64,000 bases of DNA from Clostridia bacterium (GCA_017517745.1 JAFWYJ010000051.1:1-64000), one strand, 5' to 3'. Numbered from the stretch's first letter, positions 42,742 through 52,202 are shown. Numbers and translations are program-made. Notes: generated from the sequence alone by a model not told the origin.

Positions 42742-42786
42742 GGCTTTTGCCTCCTTGAAAAAGATTTTCTCAATGTATGATAATCC

Positions 42787-42815
42787 ATTATAGCACACAA
42801 TCCTGCAATTTTCAA
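42787..42815 (-). promoter_or_regulatory. SigA-type promoter of the ThuA-like gene
   Basis: Minus strand: TTGAAA, 17-base spacer, TATAAT, 46 bases before the GTG start. Confidence 0.8.
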
Positions 42816-42829
42816 TAGAAACGGCAAAA

Positions 42830-42862
42830 AAGCCAAGATCAAAAATTTATTGATCTTGGCTT
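42830..42862 (-). terminator. Hairpin terminator, near-copy of the one at 44645-44678
   Basis: AAGCCAAGATCAA pairs with TTGATCTTGGCTT, with TTTTTT after it on the minus strand. It ends the sigma-factor gene, 9 bases after its stop. Confidence 0.85.
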
Positions 42863-42871
42863 GATTGTTTT

Positions 42872-44542
42872 TTATGCGTTTGGAACGATCAGCGTGGTCA
42901 GTGCCTTTTTCTGTCCTTCGGTGGGCGGCTTCAATTTTCCGTTGTTCAAAAGAGCAACCATACAATGAAGCAAGAACCAGCCGTCCGAATGGAAGACGAA
43001 TTGAAGCTCGTATTCCTTGATCTTGCGCAAATGCGCGGGAACGGAATCCAACACCGCACGGGCGTAGGGCGCTTTGACGGCTTCAAATTCCTCCTGATAC
43101 TTTGCTTTGATCTTTTCCCCCACGGCAAGCAGCTTGTCTTTGATCTCCTTGTTCGAAAGGATCACGATCTGCCACGAGGACTTGAACTGTCCGTCATAAT
43201 CGCCGTTGGTTTTCACATATTCGCGCTCGGCAAGCCATGCGTATTCATCCTTGGAAAGTCGATCGCCTTCCAATTCTCTTTCATAGAGGGAGAGCACGCG
43301 CGCCGCGATATCGAACTCGTTCCGATTGACCTGAATCCGTCTGCCCGACCACTCCGTATCGATTCTCCAAAGCAAATGATTGTCTATGCTGTTCCAAGAC
43401 GGTCCGCACCAATCCTTCATAGCTACGTAGTCATCCGGCAAGACAATATGATCGGACTCGACCGAAGCATATGCAATATTATGTGCGCCGTCCGGACGAA
43501 GCGTTGCAACCTCCTCAAAGCTGATACGGGTCTCCATCAGCTTCTCCCCCGAGCATGCGACGATATACGGAACCAAAGACCACAAAAGGAAATTGCGGTC
43601 TGCTCGATGAGTTTCAGTGAGGGAAATCTCTTCATCGGTCTGCCCGCACCAAAGATCTGGATGCTCAAGCAATCCGGATGCAATCAGCTCATCGTAAAGT
43701 TCATTTGCAAACAATCCCGCAACCTTTTTGTACATCGCATCCCGCATCGTCAAAAGTGCTGCGTTCGGCTCGGTAATGATGAAATTGGCAATATACTTTC
43801 CGTCCTGTTCCTTCAAAAAACCGTACTTTTCGTAAATCTCAATTTCCGATTCCACGTACACGGGAGAAACACCGAGATCGTCAGCGATCTCATGGATCGT
43901 CTTTGCCTCCTTGCGCACACAATAGCAAATGTTTTGGGACAAAGCCGATGCAAAAAACGCATCCCCGTCTTTTTTGCCAACCGACCCATTGATAGCAAAC
44001 GATGCGAATTTAATCGGATTGAATTTCAGTTCACTTGTTTTTCTCATGGTGTCCATACCTCTCTTCAATTCTTTTTTGGCTTCAAACAAGTGCCACTTGA
44101 CCGTGCCGAGAGGAATATCCAAAGCCTTTGCAATATCGGCTTGCTTGCGGTTTTCAAAATAGTACGCGATCACAATTTTTCGCTGGAGCTTGGAAAGATA
44201 GGCAATCTCACCCTGCAATCGACGGACGGATTCGCCATTGTCACCGTCCTCAAAAAGCGAATCGGGATCAGCAATGATCTCGGCATATTCATCCAACGGC
44301 ACACCGATCACACCTTTGGCAAAATCGCGGTAGTAGTTGCTGAGCGCATTATGGGCAATCGTCCAAATAAATTTACCCACATCTCCGATGTCGTCCTTGA
44401 TCAGGAGCGCGCGAAATGCCTTGAGTACGATTTCCTGCGATAAATCTTCCGCATCGTGTGTGCTTTTGCACCGCTTCAGCGCAAAGCCGAAGATGGGTCT
44501 CAGATATTCGGTTATGATGTTTTCGGCATCTTGTCTTCTCAC
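42872..44542 (-). CDS. ECF-type sigma factor with large C-terminal extension
   Basis: Residues 1-165 of this 556-residue protein are an ECF sigma factor: region 2 (YLRPIFGFALKRCKSTHDAE, DLSQEIVLKAFRAL, then FIWTIAHNALSNYYRDFAKG) and region 4 (LSKLQRKIVIAYYFENRKQ, ADIAKALDIPLGTVKWHLFE). The remaining 390 residues contain a winged-helix-like stretch (ICYCVRKEAKTIHEIADDLG, VSPVYVESEIEIYEKYGFL) and a long mixed domain ending in WFLLHCMVALLNNGK. The family function is not known to me; a built-in sensor or an anti-sigma-like control domain is a guess. The GTG at 44542 has GAGG 9 bases upstream. It lies between two near-identical hairpins and carries its own unit. Confidence 0.82.
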   Translation of the reverse strand: MRRQDAENIITEYLRPIFGFALKRCKSTHDAEDLSQEIVLKAFRALLIKDDIGDVGKFIWTIAHNALSNYYRDFAKGVIGVPLDEYAEIIADPDSLFEDGDNGESVRRLQGEIAYLSKLQRKIVIAYYFENRKQADIAKALDIPLGTVKWHLFEAKKELKRGMDTMRKTSELKFNPIKFASFAINGSVGKKDGDAFFASALSQNICYCVRKEAKTIHEIADDLGVSPVYVESEIEIYEKYGFLKEQDGKYIANFIITEPNAALLTMRDAMYKKVAGLFANELYDELIASGLLEHPDLWCGQTDEEISLTETHRADRNFLLWSLVPYIVACSGEKLMETRISFEEVATLRPDGAHNIAYASVESDHIVLPDDYVAMKDWCGPSWNSIDNHLLWRIDTEWSGRRIQVNRNEFDIAARVLSLYERELEGDRLSKDEYAWLAEREYVKTNGDYDGQFKSSWQIVILSNKEIKDKLLAVGEKIKAKYQEEFEAVKAPYARAVLDSVPAHLRKIKEYELQFVFHSDGWFLLHCMVALLNNGKLKPPTEGQKKALTTLIVPNA

Positions 44543-44644
44543 TTGCTTGTACCTCGTTGAAAGCTTTCACCCATATAGACACGGAGTTTGAAAAAGGTTG
44601 GGAGATTTTGAAAAATATGATAAATTTATTTTTTCAGTTTCAAA

Positions 44645-44678
44645 AAGCCAAGATCAAATTTTTCATTGACCTTGGCTT
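44645..44678 (-). terminator. Hairpin terminator at the end of the mutS2 operon
   Basis: AAGCCAAGATCAAA pairs imperfectly with CATTGACCTTGGCTT. On the minus strand TTTTT follows, 23 bases after the mutS2 stop. It is nearly identical in sequence to the hairpin at 42830. Confidence 0.8.
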
Positions 44679-44701
44679 CTATTTATATGAATAGAGAAAA
44701 T

Positions 44702-47086
44702 TTATTTCAGCTCCACCACGGTCACGCCGCCGTCGCCCTCGCCGTATCTGCCAAGGCGGAACTCGGCAACGCGTCGGTCACCCTTGAGTCTCTGCCACAG
44801 CGCGTTTTTGAGCGCACCGGTTCCCTTGCCGTGAATGAGACGCACGCGGCTGAAATTCGCCAGCACCGCCTCGTCCAGGTATTTATCGACCGCAAGCCAT
44901 GCCTCGTCGCCCAAGAGCCCCCGCAGATCGATCTCATCACGGAAATCGCGGTTGACCTTGACGTGATAGTCTGTAGCGGGCTTCTTCTTTTTGCCGCTGA
45001 TGACCTGGGGCTTTTCGATGATCAATTGCAGATTGGAAATCTTGGTACGCGTTTTGAGAATGCCCGCCTGCACGGTCACGTTGCCGCTCGCGTCTGGGGT
45101 ATCGACCAAAAATCCTTCCTTGCCGATGTTGACGATATAGACCTTGTCTCCCTTTTTGAGGTCACGCGGAAGCACGTATTCCTCGTTCGTCCGCTCCTCG
45201 ACAGGGTTGACCTTGTCGTCGTTCTCGCGAATGGCACGGCGCACCGCAGCGCGGGATTTCTCCAACTCCTCGGCAAGTCTGCCCGCCTCCTCCGCCTTCT
45301 TGGCTTTTTCCAGCTGTGCGAAGATAAAATCGCTCGACGCCTTCGCGCTCTCCAGCATCTGCTGAGCCTTTTTGCGGTTCTGCTCGACCTCTCGCTCGGC
45401 TTCGAAGAAGCGTGTCTTGATCGCCTTTTCGGCATCCGCCTTCATCCGCTCGTATTCCGCCTTCAGCCGTGCCGCCTCCTCGCGGTTGCGGTCTGCCTCA
45501 AGCCTGGTCGCCTCGAGCTGCTCGATGATCTCCTCAAAGCGCTGATGGTCACGGTTGACGTGTCCCTTCGCCAGACGAATGATCTCGTCCGACAGTCCCA
45601 GCTTTGACGAGATGGCAAAGGCGTTGGATTTTCCGGGCGTACCGATCATCAGCCGATAGGTCGGCTTGAGCGTGGCAACGTCAAACTCACACGACGCGTT
45701 CTGCACACCGGGGGTATCGAGCGCGTAGGTCTTGAGCTCGGTATAGTGCGTGGTGGCGGCACAGATCGCGCCCGCCGCGCGCACCGTTTCAATGATTGCG
45801 ACAGCCAAAGCCGCACCCTCCACGGGATCGGTTCCCGCTCCAAGCTCGTCAAACAGGCAGAGCGAGCGCGCGTCGACCTCGTTCATCACGCGCACGATGT
45901 TGACCATGTGCGAGGAGAAGGTCGAGAGCGACTGCTCAATGCTCTGCTCGTCACCCAGATCGACCAGCACCTTTTCAAAGATACAGATCGACGACTCGGG
46001 ATCGGCGGGAACGTGCAGACCCGACTGTGTCATGAGCGCAAACAGACCGATCGTCTTGAGCGTGACCGTTTTGCCGCCCGTGTTGGGACCGGTGATGATC
46101 AGCGTATCGTAGCCGTCTCCCAGACGGATATTGGTGGGAACGACCTTTGCGGGATCGATCAGGGGATGGCGCGCACGGCGCAGATCGATCGAACGGTCGC
46201 CGGAGATCCGAGCCTCGCATCCCTTCATGCGCGCCGAAAGCTCGGCACAAGCGAAGAAGAACGCAAGCTCGGTAATATTCAGATAATTGAGGCGCAGACT
46301 CTCGGATGCCTCGCTGACTTCGGAGGAAAGGTCGAAGAGGATCTTTTCGATCTCATACTCCTCGCGCGATTGCAACATCCGCAATTCGTTGTTGGCATCC
46401 ACGATCGCCATCGGCTCAACGAAGATCGTCGCACCGGACGAGGACGTATCGTGGATCAATCCCTTCATCTCGTTTTTGCACTCCGCCTTGACGGGAATGA
46501 CGTAGCGTCCGCCGCGCATCGTGACGATGTTTTCCTGCAGGATCTTGGAATAGGATCCGCTGATATAATGCTGCAGCGTTTCCTTGATGCGGTTGTTGGC
46601 ATCGCGGATCTTGCGTCTGACCTCAGCAAGCTCACGGCTCGCCTCGTCCGCGATCATATCCTCCGACAAAATCGAGCGCGTGATGCGCTCCTCGAGATGG
46701 CGGTTTGGCAAAAGCCGCGCAAACACCTCGTCCAGCGTGGTGTCAAACGGTTTGTTGATCTTGATATAATCACTCAATGCCCGTGCGGAATGTAACAGCC
46801 TTGCCACCTCCAACAGCTCGCGTGTGGTGAGCATGGCACCCTTGACCGCGCGTTCGCAAGCCTCGGACACGTCCTTGACCGAGCCGAACGAGGGCATTCC
46901 CTTGACGTCCGAGAGACGGCGCGCGTCGGTTGTGCGGTGCAAACGGCGCAGAACCTCGACAATATCCCCCGACGGGGTCAGGCAAAGCGCCATCGACCGC
47001 GCTCCCTCGGTGGGCGCGCAATCGGCAAGCATCCGGCAGATCTTATCAAATTCCAGTGTCGTTAACGTTTTTTCGGAAAAACTCAT
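44702..47086 (-). CDS. mutS2: Endonuclease MutS2
   Basis: The 794-residue protein has the MutS2 layout: core domains, Walker A GPNTGGKTVTL near 330, Walker B region LCLFDELGAGTDP, a long charged coiled coil (about 515-640), and a C-terminal Smr nuclease domain (about 715-794; IDLRGLLGDEAW, RVRLIHGKGTGALKNAL). MutS2 acts in homologous-recombination control and rescue of collided ribosomes in Firmicutes. Its start codon overlaps the recO stop by 4 bases (ATGA), so it belongs to the yqfC-to-recO operon. It ends before the hairpin at 44645. Confidence 0.97.
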   Translation of the reverse strand: MSFSEKTLTTLEFDKICRMLADCAPTEGARSMALCLTPSGDIVEVLRRLHRTTDARRLSDVKGMPSFGSVKDVSEACERAVKGAMLTTRELLEVARLLHSARALSDYIKINKPFDTTLDEVFARLLPNRHLEERITRSILSEDMIADEASRELAEVRRKIRDANNRIKETLQHYISGSYSKILQENIVTMRGGRYVIPVKAECKNEMKGLIHDTSSSGATIFVEPMAIVDANNELRMLQSREEYEIEKILFDLSSEVSEASESLRLNYLNITELAFFFACAELSARMKGCEARISGDRSIDLRRARHPLIDPAKVVPTNIRLGDGYDTLIITGPNTGGKTVTLKTIGLFALMTQSGLHVPADPESSICIFEKVLVDLGDEQSIEQSLSTFSSHMVNIVRVMNEVDARSLCLFDELGAGTDPVEGAALAVAIIETVRAAGAICAATTHYTELKTYALDTPGVQNASCEFDVATLKPTYRLMIGTPGKSNAFAISSKLGLSDEIIRLAKGHVNRDHQRFEEIIEQLEATRLEADRNREEAARLKAEYERMKADAEKAIKTRFFEAEREVEQNRKKAQQMLESAKASSDFIFAQLEKAKKAEEAGRLAEELEKSRAAVRRAIRENDDKVNPVEERTNEEYVLPRDLKKGDKVYIVNIGKEGFLVDTPDASGNVTVQAGILKTRTKISNLQLIIEKPQVISGKKKKPATDYHVKVNRDFRDEIDLRGLLGDEAWLAVDKYLDEAVLANFSRVRLIHGKGTGALKNALWQRLKGDRRVAEFRLGRYGEGDGGVTVVELK

Positions 47087-47931
47087 GTTTTTGTTCCTTT
47101 TGTATCCTTTGTTCCTTGAAATGCCTTCTCGGCGTCCTTCATGGCGTGATAAAAGCGCAAGGTTTCAAAGCCGTGCCCGACGTGCGACAGAACGTAGGTC
47201 TCGGCACAACTTGCAAACAGGCGCAGATCCTCCTCGGTGCGAAACCGAAAGGAAAGCAGCTTGGAGGGCGACGCCGCAATGACGTATCGCATCACCTCAC
47301 AAACGTCCGAGGACAGCGGACAGATCACGTCCGCCTCGCGAATATCGTCATACACGCTCGCCGTGGCGGAAACGCTTTTGCTGCGCGTATTCATGCAATC
47401 GGCACAAAGCAGAGCACCGTTCATCACGTCCAGATAAAGCTCGCGTTCCTTCCGCTCGCCACACCTGGCACAGCCGTCCAGCTCGGGAGCGTAGCCCGAC
47501 AGTGCCGCGGCACGAATCTCAAACGCGCCCTTGATCATGTCAAGGGGATAAAGCCCGTGACTGACGGCATAGAGCGAATTGAGAAGCAGACGAAGCATCT
47601 CCCCCGCTTCCTCGCCCTCGTCGGTCCATTCACAGGTCAATTCACACAAATACGCCGCCAGATTGAATCGGTCAAGATCCTCACTGAGTCCGTAAAAGGT
47701 TTCGTGCGGCGTACCGCCCTTCAAAATATAGGTGTTGCCTCTGCGGTAATATTCAAAATTCGCATAGGTATAAAGCTGGCTGACCGCCCGTTGCTCTCCG
47801 CGCATCGAGCGTCCGCCCTTGGACAGGATCAGGATCCGACCGTGCTCGGCGGTCAAAACCGAAAGATAGCGGTCGTTCTCTCCCTTGTCCCACAAGCGCA
47901 CGACGACTCCGTCCACCGCCTGATGCTGCAT
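47083..47931 (-). CDS. recO: DNA repair protein RecO
   Basis: The 282-residue protein has an N-terminal OB fold (VVVRLWDKGENDRYLSVLTA, KGGRSMRG) and a C-terminal helical domain with the four-Cys zinc site (CARCGERKEREL and CADC). RecO loads RecA onto SSB-coated DNA with RecR in recombinational repair. It overlaps mutS2 by 4 bases and lies 24 bases after era, the usual Firmicutes order. Confidence 0.95.
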   Translation of the reverse strand: MQHQAVDGVVVRLWDKGENDRYLSVLTAEHGRILILSKGGRSMRGEQRAVSQLYTYANFEYYRRGNTYILKGGTPHETFYGLSEDLDRFNLAAYLCELTCEWTDEGEEAGEMLRLLLNSLYAVSHGLYPLDMIKGAFEIRAAALSGYAPELDGCARCGERKERELYLDVMNGALLCADCMNTRSKSVSATASVYDDIREADVICPLSSDVCEVMRYVIAASPSKLLSFRFRTEEDLRLFASCAETYVLSHVGHGFETLRFYHAMKDAEKAFQGTKDTKGTKT

Positions 47932-47955
47932 GGTCAGTCACTCCTCTCCGATGCG

Positions 47956-48840
47956 TCAGTCCTCGGTATATCCGAAATTGAGAATACTTCCCTGGCTGTC
48001 GCGCCAATTTTCCTTGACCTTCACCCAAAGGTTGAGATAGACCTTGCAATCCAGCATCTTTTCGAGATCGTCGCGTGCGTAAGAGCCGATTCGTTTGAGT
48101 GTCTCGCCGTTCTTGCCGACCAGAATTCCCTTGTGCGACGCCTTTTCGCAAAAGATCTCGGCACGAATGCTGACGAGCCCTCCCTCAACGGCATATTCCT
48201 CGATCACGACGGCAACCCCGTGCGGGATCTCCTTGTCGAGCGTCCGCAGGATCTTTTCGCGGATGACCTCGGCGGCGATCTGTCTTTGCGGCTGGTCGGT
48301 GATCATATCCTCTTCATAGAACCATTCGCCCTCATGCAACAGCTTGGCACATTCGTCCATCAGGTCGCCCACGTATTTGCCCTTTTTGGCGGAGATCGGA
48401 ACCACGGCGAAAAAGTCGTGCAACGCGGCGTAGGCTGTGATCGTTTCCGCCAGCTGCTCGCGGCGGCAAAGATCGACCTTGTTCAGCGCAAGAATCCCGG
48501 GAATCCCCGATTTTTTGAGATACTCAATGATCCCCTTTTCGACGTCTCCCGGCGCGAAACTCGCGTCGGCGACCAGAATGACGGCATCACCGTCCTGCAT
48601 GGTGCTGTTCGCGGTCTTGACCATAAAATCTCCCAGCGTATTCTTGGGCTTGAAAATGCCGGGCGTGTCCAGAAAAACGAACTGATCCTCCCCCCGTGTC
48701 TCGATGCCCGCGATGCGGTTGCGGGTGGTCTGCGGTTTGGAGGAAACGATGGCGATGCGCTCGCCGAGAATGCTGTTCATCAGCGTCGATTTTCCCACGT
48801 TGGGGCGACCGACGATGGCGATAAATCCTGTTCTTTTCAT
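47956..48840 (-). CDS. era: GTPase Era
   Basis: The 294-residue protein has the GTPase motifs G1 GRPNVGKST (10-18), DTPG and NKVD, and a C-terminal KH domain (about 205-290; GILVGKNGETLKRIGSYARD). Era binds 16S rRNA and is needed for 30S assembly. In this window it is separated from ybeY by an EEP gene and a small membrane protein, where cdd or dgkA often sit. It is 24 bases before recO. Confidence 0.97.
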   Translation of the reverse strand: MKRTGFIAIVGRPNVGKSTLMNSILGERIAIVSSKPQTTRNRIAGIETRGEDQFVFLDTPGIFKPKNTLGDFMVKTANSTMQDGDAVILVADASFAPGDVEKGIIEYLKKSGIPGILALNKVDLCRREQLAETITAYAALHDFFAVVPISAKKGKYVGDLMDECAKLLHEGEWFYEEDMITDQPQRQIAAEVIREKILRTLDKEIPHGVAVVIEEYAVEGGLVSIRAEIFCEKASHKGILVGKNGETLKRIGSYARDDLEKMLDCKVYLNLWVKVKENWRDSQGSILNFGYTED

Positions 48841-48877
48841 GTAATATCCTTTTTCTTTGATTTGTTTTTCTTTCGGA

Positions 48878-50125
48878 TCAGACGTTGAAGTCGATCATTA
48901 CGGGGCTGTGGTCGGACGAGCAAAGGATCGTCTTTTCATACAGGCAACGGTAGTTCTTGACGTCGATCTCTCCCAGCGTGTAGATCTGATCGATCGCCGC
49001 CGCATAGCCGCCCACGACATCGGGATTGTCGGCAAAGCCGCAGAAATAGTCGGGATAGGTATTCAGCTCCTTGCAATACACGGGATAGCCGTGGCAGGAG
49101 CAGACGTCGTTCTTTTCGGTGGCAAGGTCGCGCGCGTTGCGGAAGCCCGCCTCCTCAAGCGTGGTACACGCCATGCGCGTGACCACCGAGTTATAATCGC
49201 CTCCCACCGAGAAGCTGACGCCGTACTTTCTCGAAAAAAGCTGCAAAAACGGGATCAGCAGTCTGACCTCCTCGCGTCTCAGCTCGTCGCCCTCGTCGGG
49301 ATGCTGATGCGGACAGTAATGATTCGATTCGATGTGCGTCACGCAGGCGCCGAAGCGCTTGCCCGTCGCAAGCTCCTCAAACACACCCGCAACCGCCGCA
49401 CGGTAGCGCGTGAACGTCGGCTCGTAATATCTCTTCTGCGGCGGCAGGAATGTTTTATTGTTCTCGTCCAGGATCGCCGCTCCGTAGGAAAGCATGTAGC
49501 AGGAATTGTCCACGAGCTTGACGGTTTTGGTATTGTAGAAGAGCGGAGTGATCATATTCTTCTGAATATTGACCGGCTTTGCCTCCTCGTAGCCGCAAAG
49601 GCGAAGCAGCTCAATGATATCGGTATCGTTGCGCCACGTGTCGACGAATTCATTGAAGCCGACCACGTCGGGGCGGAAGGTCATGATCTCGGCAAGCTCG
49701 TACAGCGCATCTGTGATGCCGTACACGTTGCAGGCAGGTGCCTGATCGTGAAACCACACGTTGTGATACATCACGCGGAAATCCGCCTTCTTTTCGTCGT
49801 GCATTGGCATTTTGTAGTCTCCCGTGTGCGAGACGGTGGGGATCACAGGCTCGGCGTCGGCAAACAGCTCTCGCGTCAGGTAGTCGGACGCGGCGATAAA
49901 GCCGAACAGATCACTCGCCGACACGACAAGACGGTTGCCCTCGGTGACGGCGGCAAAGCTTCCCTTTTTCATACCGTCACACTCGCGAATGACGACCGCA
50001 TCACCTTCGGCATCCTCGGTCGAAAGTGGAAGGGTGATTCCCTTTTTCCAAAACAGATATTGCAGAGTAACGGCGGGATAGATCGCTGCCTTGAGCGATC
50101 TTTCGGGATAGATAATCGTAAACAT
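48878..50125 (-). CDS. EEP-family protein inserted in the era operon
   Basis: The 415-residue protein is a paralogue of the EEP enzyme at 154-1452. It has the GH20/GH67-N-like domain (about 1-100; IIYPERSLKAAIYPAVTL) and the catalytic motifs VGFNEFVDTW, VTHIESNHY, GGDYNSVVTR and CSSDHSPVMIDF. No signal peptide is visible. It sits between a small membrane protein and era in the conserved housekeeping operon, with 30-37 base gaps on both sides, so it should be co-transcribed. That position is unusual for this family, and the substrate is unknown. Confidence 0.85.
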   Translation of the reverse strand: MFTIIYPERSLKAAIYPAVTLQYLFWKKGITLPLSTEDAEGDAVVIRECDGMKKGSFAAVTEGNRLVVSASDLFGFIAASDYLTRELFADAEPVIPTVSHTGDYKMPMHDEKKADFRVMYHNVWFHDQAPACNVYGITDALYELAEIMTFRPDVVGFNEFVDTWRNDTDIIELLRLCGYEEAKPVNIQKNMITPLFYNTKTVKLVDNSCYMLSYGAAILDENNKTFLPPQKRYYEPTFTRYRAAVAGVFEELATGKRFGACVTHIESNHYCPHQHPDEGDELRREEVRLLIPFLQLFSRKYGVSFSVGGDYNSVVTRMACTTLEEAGFRNARDLATEKNDVCSCHGYPVYCKELNTYPDYFCGFADNPDVVGGYAAAIDQIYTLGEIDVKNYRCLYEKTILCSSDHSPVMIDFNV

Positions 50126-50155
50126 TGTCCTTAACCTCGCGGAATAAATTTCGGG

Positions 50156-50608
50156 TCAGAGACCGAAGTAAGCGCGCAGATCGGCGGTCAAAACGTCGAT
50201 CTTCTCATTGGTCTTGTGGTTCAGAAGAGAGCAATACACAATTTCTCCCGTCTGCGCATCGGCGCTGGCATAAACGGTGTAGTGCGGATCGATCTCCATT
50301 TCAATCAAAGAAAAGCCTTTTTGCTTGCTTTCCGTGCCAGCAAACTTGATCAATTGCTTGCGCCAAATCTCGGGTTGCTCGGAAAGCGTCACCAGATCAT
50401 AGATCTGCATCTTCGGACGCGAGTCCTTATGTTGTCCGTAATATTCCCTCGCCTCCATATATGCAATCGGCAAGAACGCCGCCAACAGCACACCGAGCGT
50501 GATCAGAAAGGTGATCAGGCGCACGTGGCGCGTGAAAAAAGTTTCGGTCTTGCCTTTGGTGTCAACGTCGGTTTTTTCTTTTTTCATACCGTAACGCCGC
50601 TCACTCAT
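50156..50608 (-). CDS. Small membrane-anchored protein of unknown function
   Basis: The 150-residue protein has a charged start, one transmembrane segment at about 28-50 (RLITFLITLGVLLAAFLPIA) and an extracytoplasmic beta-rich part of about 95 residues ending near ADLRAYFGL. I do not recognise a family. The ATG overlaps the ybeY stop by 8 bases and uses GGAGAAGGTGG inside ybeY, so it is translationally coupled. Its position matches that of dgkA in other Firmicutes operons, but it has one rather than three helices, so it is not DgkA. Confidence 0.8.
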   Translation of the reverse strand: MSERRYGMKKEKTDVDTKGKTETFFTRHVRLITFLITLGVLLAAFLPIAYMEAREYYGQHKDSRPKMQIYDLVTLSEQPEIWRKQLIKFAGTESKQKGFSLIEMEIDPHYTVYASADAQTGEIVYCSLLNHKTNEKIDVLTADLRAYFGL

Positions 50609-51125
50609 GATCCACCTTCTCCTGTTCCGTGGCGGGCACCGAAAGTCCGAGCCGATCCATGATCTCGCTCTGACGGCGACGCATATCGCGCTCGTCCTCC
50701 TCCGAGGTCTCGTGATCGTAGCCCAGAAGGTGCAACATCGAATGCACGGTCAAAAAAGCCGCCTCGCGGTCAAATCCGTGACCGTATTCCTCCGCCTGCT
50801 CCGATGCCTTCTCAAGTGAGAGCACGATGTCTCCGAGCATTCCCTTGAAATCGTCGATGGGAGGTTCCTCGCCCTCTCCCGTGTAATCAAACAACGGGAA
50901 AGAAAGCACGTCGGTGGGACGGTCGATGCCGCGGAATTTCTTGTTCAATTCATGGATCCCCTCGTTGTCGGTAAAGGTGATCGACACCTCCGAGGGATTG
51001 CCGTACTGCTCGTAATCCAGCGTCGCCTCGACTGCACGGCGCAGCAGCATTTTGAGCTTGTAGGTCACAGCCAGCTTGTCCTGCGCGTCCTCAAAATAGA
51101 TCTTCATATTCAGCTTTCTGCTCAT
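50601..51125 (-). CDS. ybeY: rRNA maturation endoribonuclease YbeY
   Basis: The 174-residue protein has the zinc-binding HSMLHLLGYDH motif near 131-141 and DRPTDVLSFPL. YbeY processes 16S rRNA 3' ends and takes part in ribosome quality control. GGAGGACG 6 bases upstream selects the ATG at 51125. It lies 19 bases after phoH and overlaps the next gene, in the standard phoH-ybeY order. Confidence 0.96.
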   Translation of the reverse strand: MSRKLNMKIYFEDAQDKLAVTYKLKMLLRRAVEATLDYEQYGNPSEVSITFTDNEGIHELNKKFRGIDRPTDVLSFPLFDYTGEGEEPPIDDFKGMLGDIVLSLEKASEQAEEYGHGFDREAAFLTVHSMLHLLGYDHETSEEDERDMRRRQSEIMDRLGLSVPATEQEKVDHE

Positions 51126-51144
51126 GATAACGTCCTCCGTCGTG

Positions 51145-52188
51145 TTACTTTTGCGTCGTTTTTTCGGCACGGAATTTCTGCGCGCGAAGCTTGTCCTGCT
51201 TTTCGCTTTCCTTTCGTGCCAGCTCTCTGTCATATTTTTCGTATGCCTGAATGATCTTTTGCACCAATCGGTGTCGCACCACGTCACGCTCCGAGAAATA
51301 ATGGATGCCGATGTCATCGATGCCCGTCAGGATCTTCACCGCCGTCGCAAGTCCGCTCTTTTGTCCGCGCGGCAGGTCTGTCTGTGTCAGGTCACCCGTG
51401 ACCACCGCCTTGGAATTGAAGCCCAGGCGCGTCAGAAACATCTTCATCTGCTCGGGCGTGGCGTTCTGCGCCTCGTCGAGAATGATGAACGAATCGTCCA
51501 GGGTTCTGCCGCGCATGTATGCCAGCGGCGCGATCTCGATCGTTCCCTTTTCCACAAGTCTTTGATAATTCTCCGCGCCCATCATCTCGTAAAGCGCGTC
51601 GTACAGAGGTCTCAGATAGGGGTCGATCTTGCTTTGCAGATCTCCCGGCAAAAAGCCGAGCTTTTCTCCCGCCTCGATCGCGGGACGCGTCAGAATGATG
51701 CGGTTGACCTGCTTCTCGCGAAGCGCGCGCACCGCCATTGCGACCGCCAGGAAGGTCTTTCCCGTTCCCGCCGGACCCACGCCCAGCACGATGGTGTTTT
51801 TGCGGATCGACTCGACGTATTGCTGTTGCCCCACGGTCTTTGCCTTGATGGGCTTGCCGCGCGTGGTGACGCAAATGCACTCGTTTCCAAGTGCCGAGAG
51901 CGATCCGCCCTCACCCGCGCCGATCATGTCGATGGCATACTGCACCGTCTGATCGGTCAGAACGTCGGTCTTGGCGGAAAGCCCGTGCAGATATTCAATG
52001 CACTGTGCCGCCGCCTCGAGATTCTCCTCCGATTCGCCCTCGATGACGATCGAATCGCCGGATTCGCTCTCGCGGTTGCGCAGACTGACCGAGAAATGCT
52101 CCTCGATCATGCGCGCGTTTGAATCAAAGCTTCCAAAGATTTTTGCGGTCGCGCCCGCGTGCCTCATACGAATGATTTTACGGTTCAT
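51145..52188 (-). CDS. phoH: PhoH family ATPase
   Basis: The 347-residue protein has an N-terminal RNA-binding KH-like part and a P-loop ATPase with Walker A GPAGTGKTFLAVAMA, Walker B SFIILDEAQNATPEQMKMFL, and TGDLTQTDLP. PhoH-like ATPases next to ybeY (PhoL/YbeZ) act in RNA handling. The ATG at 52188 follows AAAGGGG. It is 14 bases after yqfD and 19 bases before ybeY. Confidence 0.94.
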   Translation of the reverse strand: MNRKIIRMRHAGATAKIFGSFDSNARMIEEHFSVSLRNRESESGDSIVIEGESEENLEAAAQCIEYLHGLSAKTDVLTDQTVQYAIDMIGAGEGGSLSALGNECICVTTRGKPIKAKTVGQQQYVESIRKNTIVLGVGPAGTGKTFLAVAMAVRALREKQVNRIILTRPAIEAGEKLGFLPGDLQSKIDPYLRPLYDALYEMMGAENYQRLVEKGTIEIAPLAYMRGRTLDDSFIILDEAQNATPEQMKMFLTRLGFNSKAVVTGDLTQTDLPRGQKSGLATAVKILTGIDDIGIHYFSERDVVRHRLVQKIIQAYEKYDRELARKESEKQDKLRAQKFRAEKTTQK

Positions 52189-52202
52189 AGTACCCCTTTC
52201 GG

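Noticed and set aside
47000..48888. Long plus-strand frame antisense to era and recO
   Set aside because: era, recO and mutS2 are clear on the minus strand and the plus frame has no motif or ribosome binding site.
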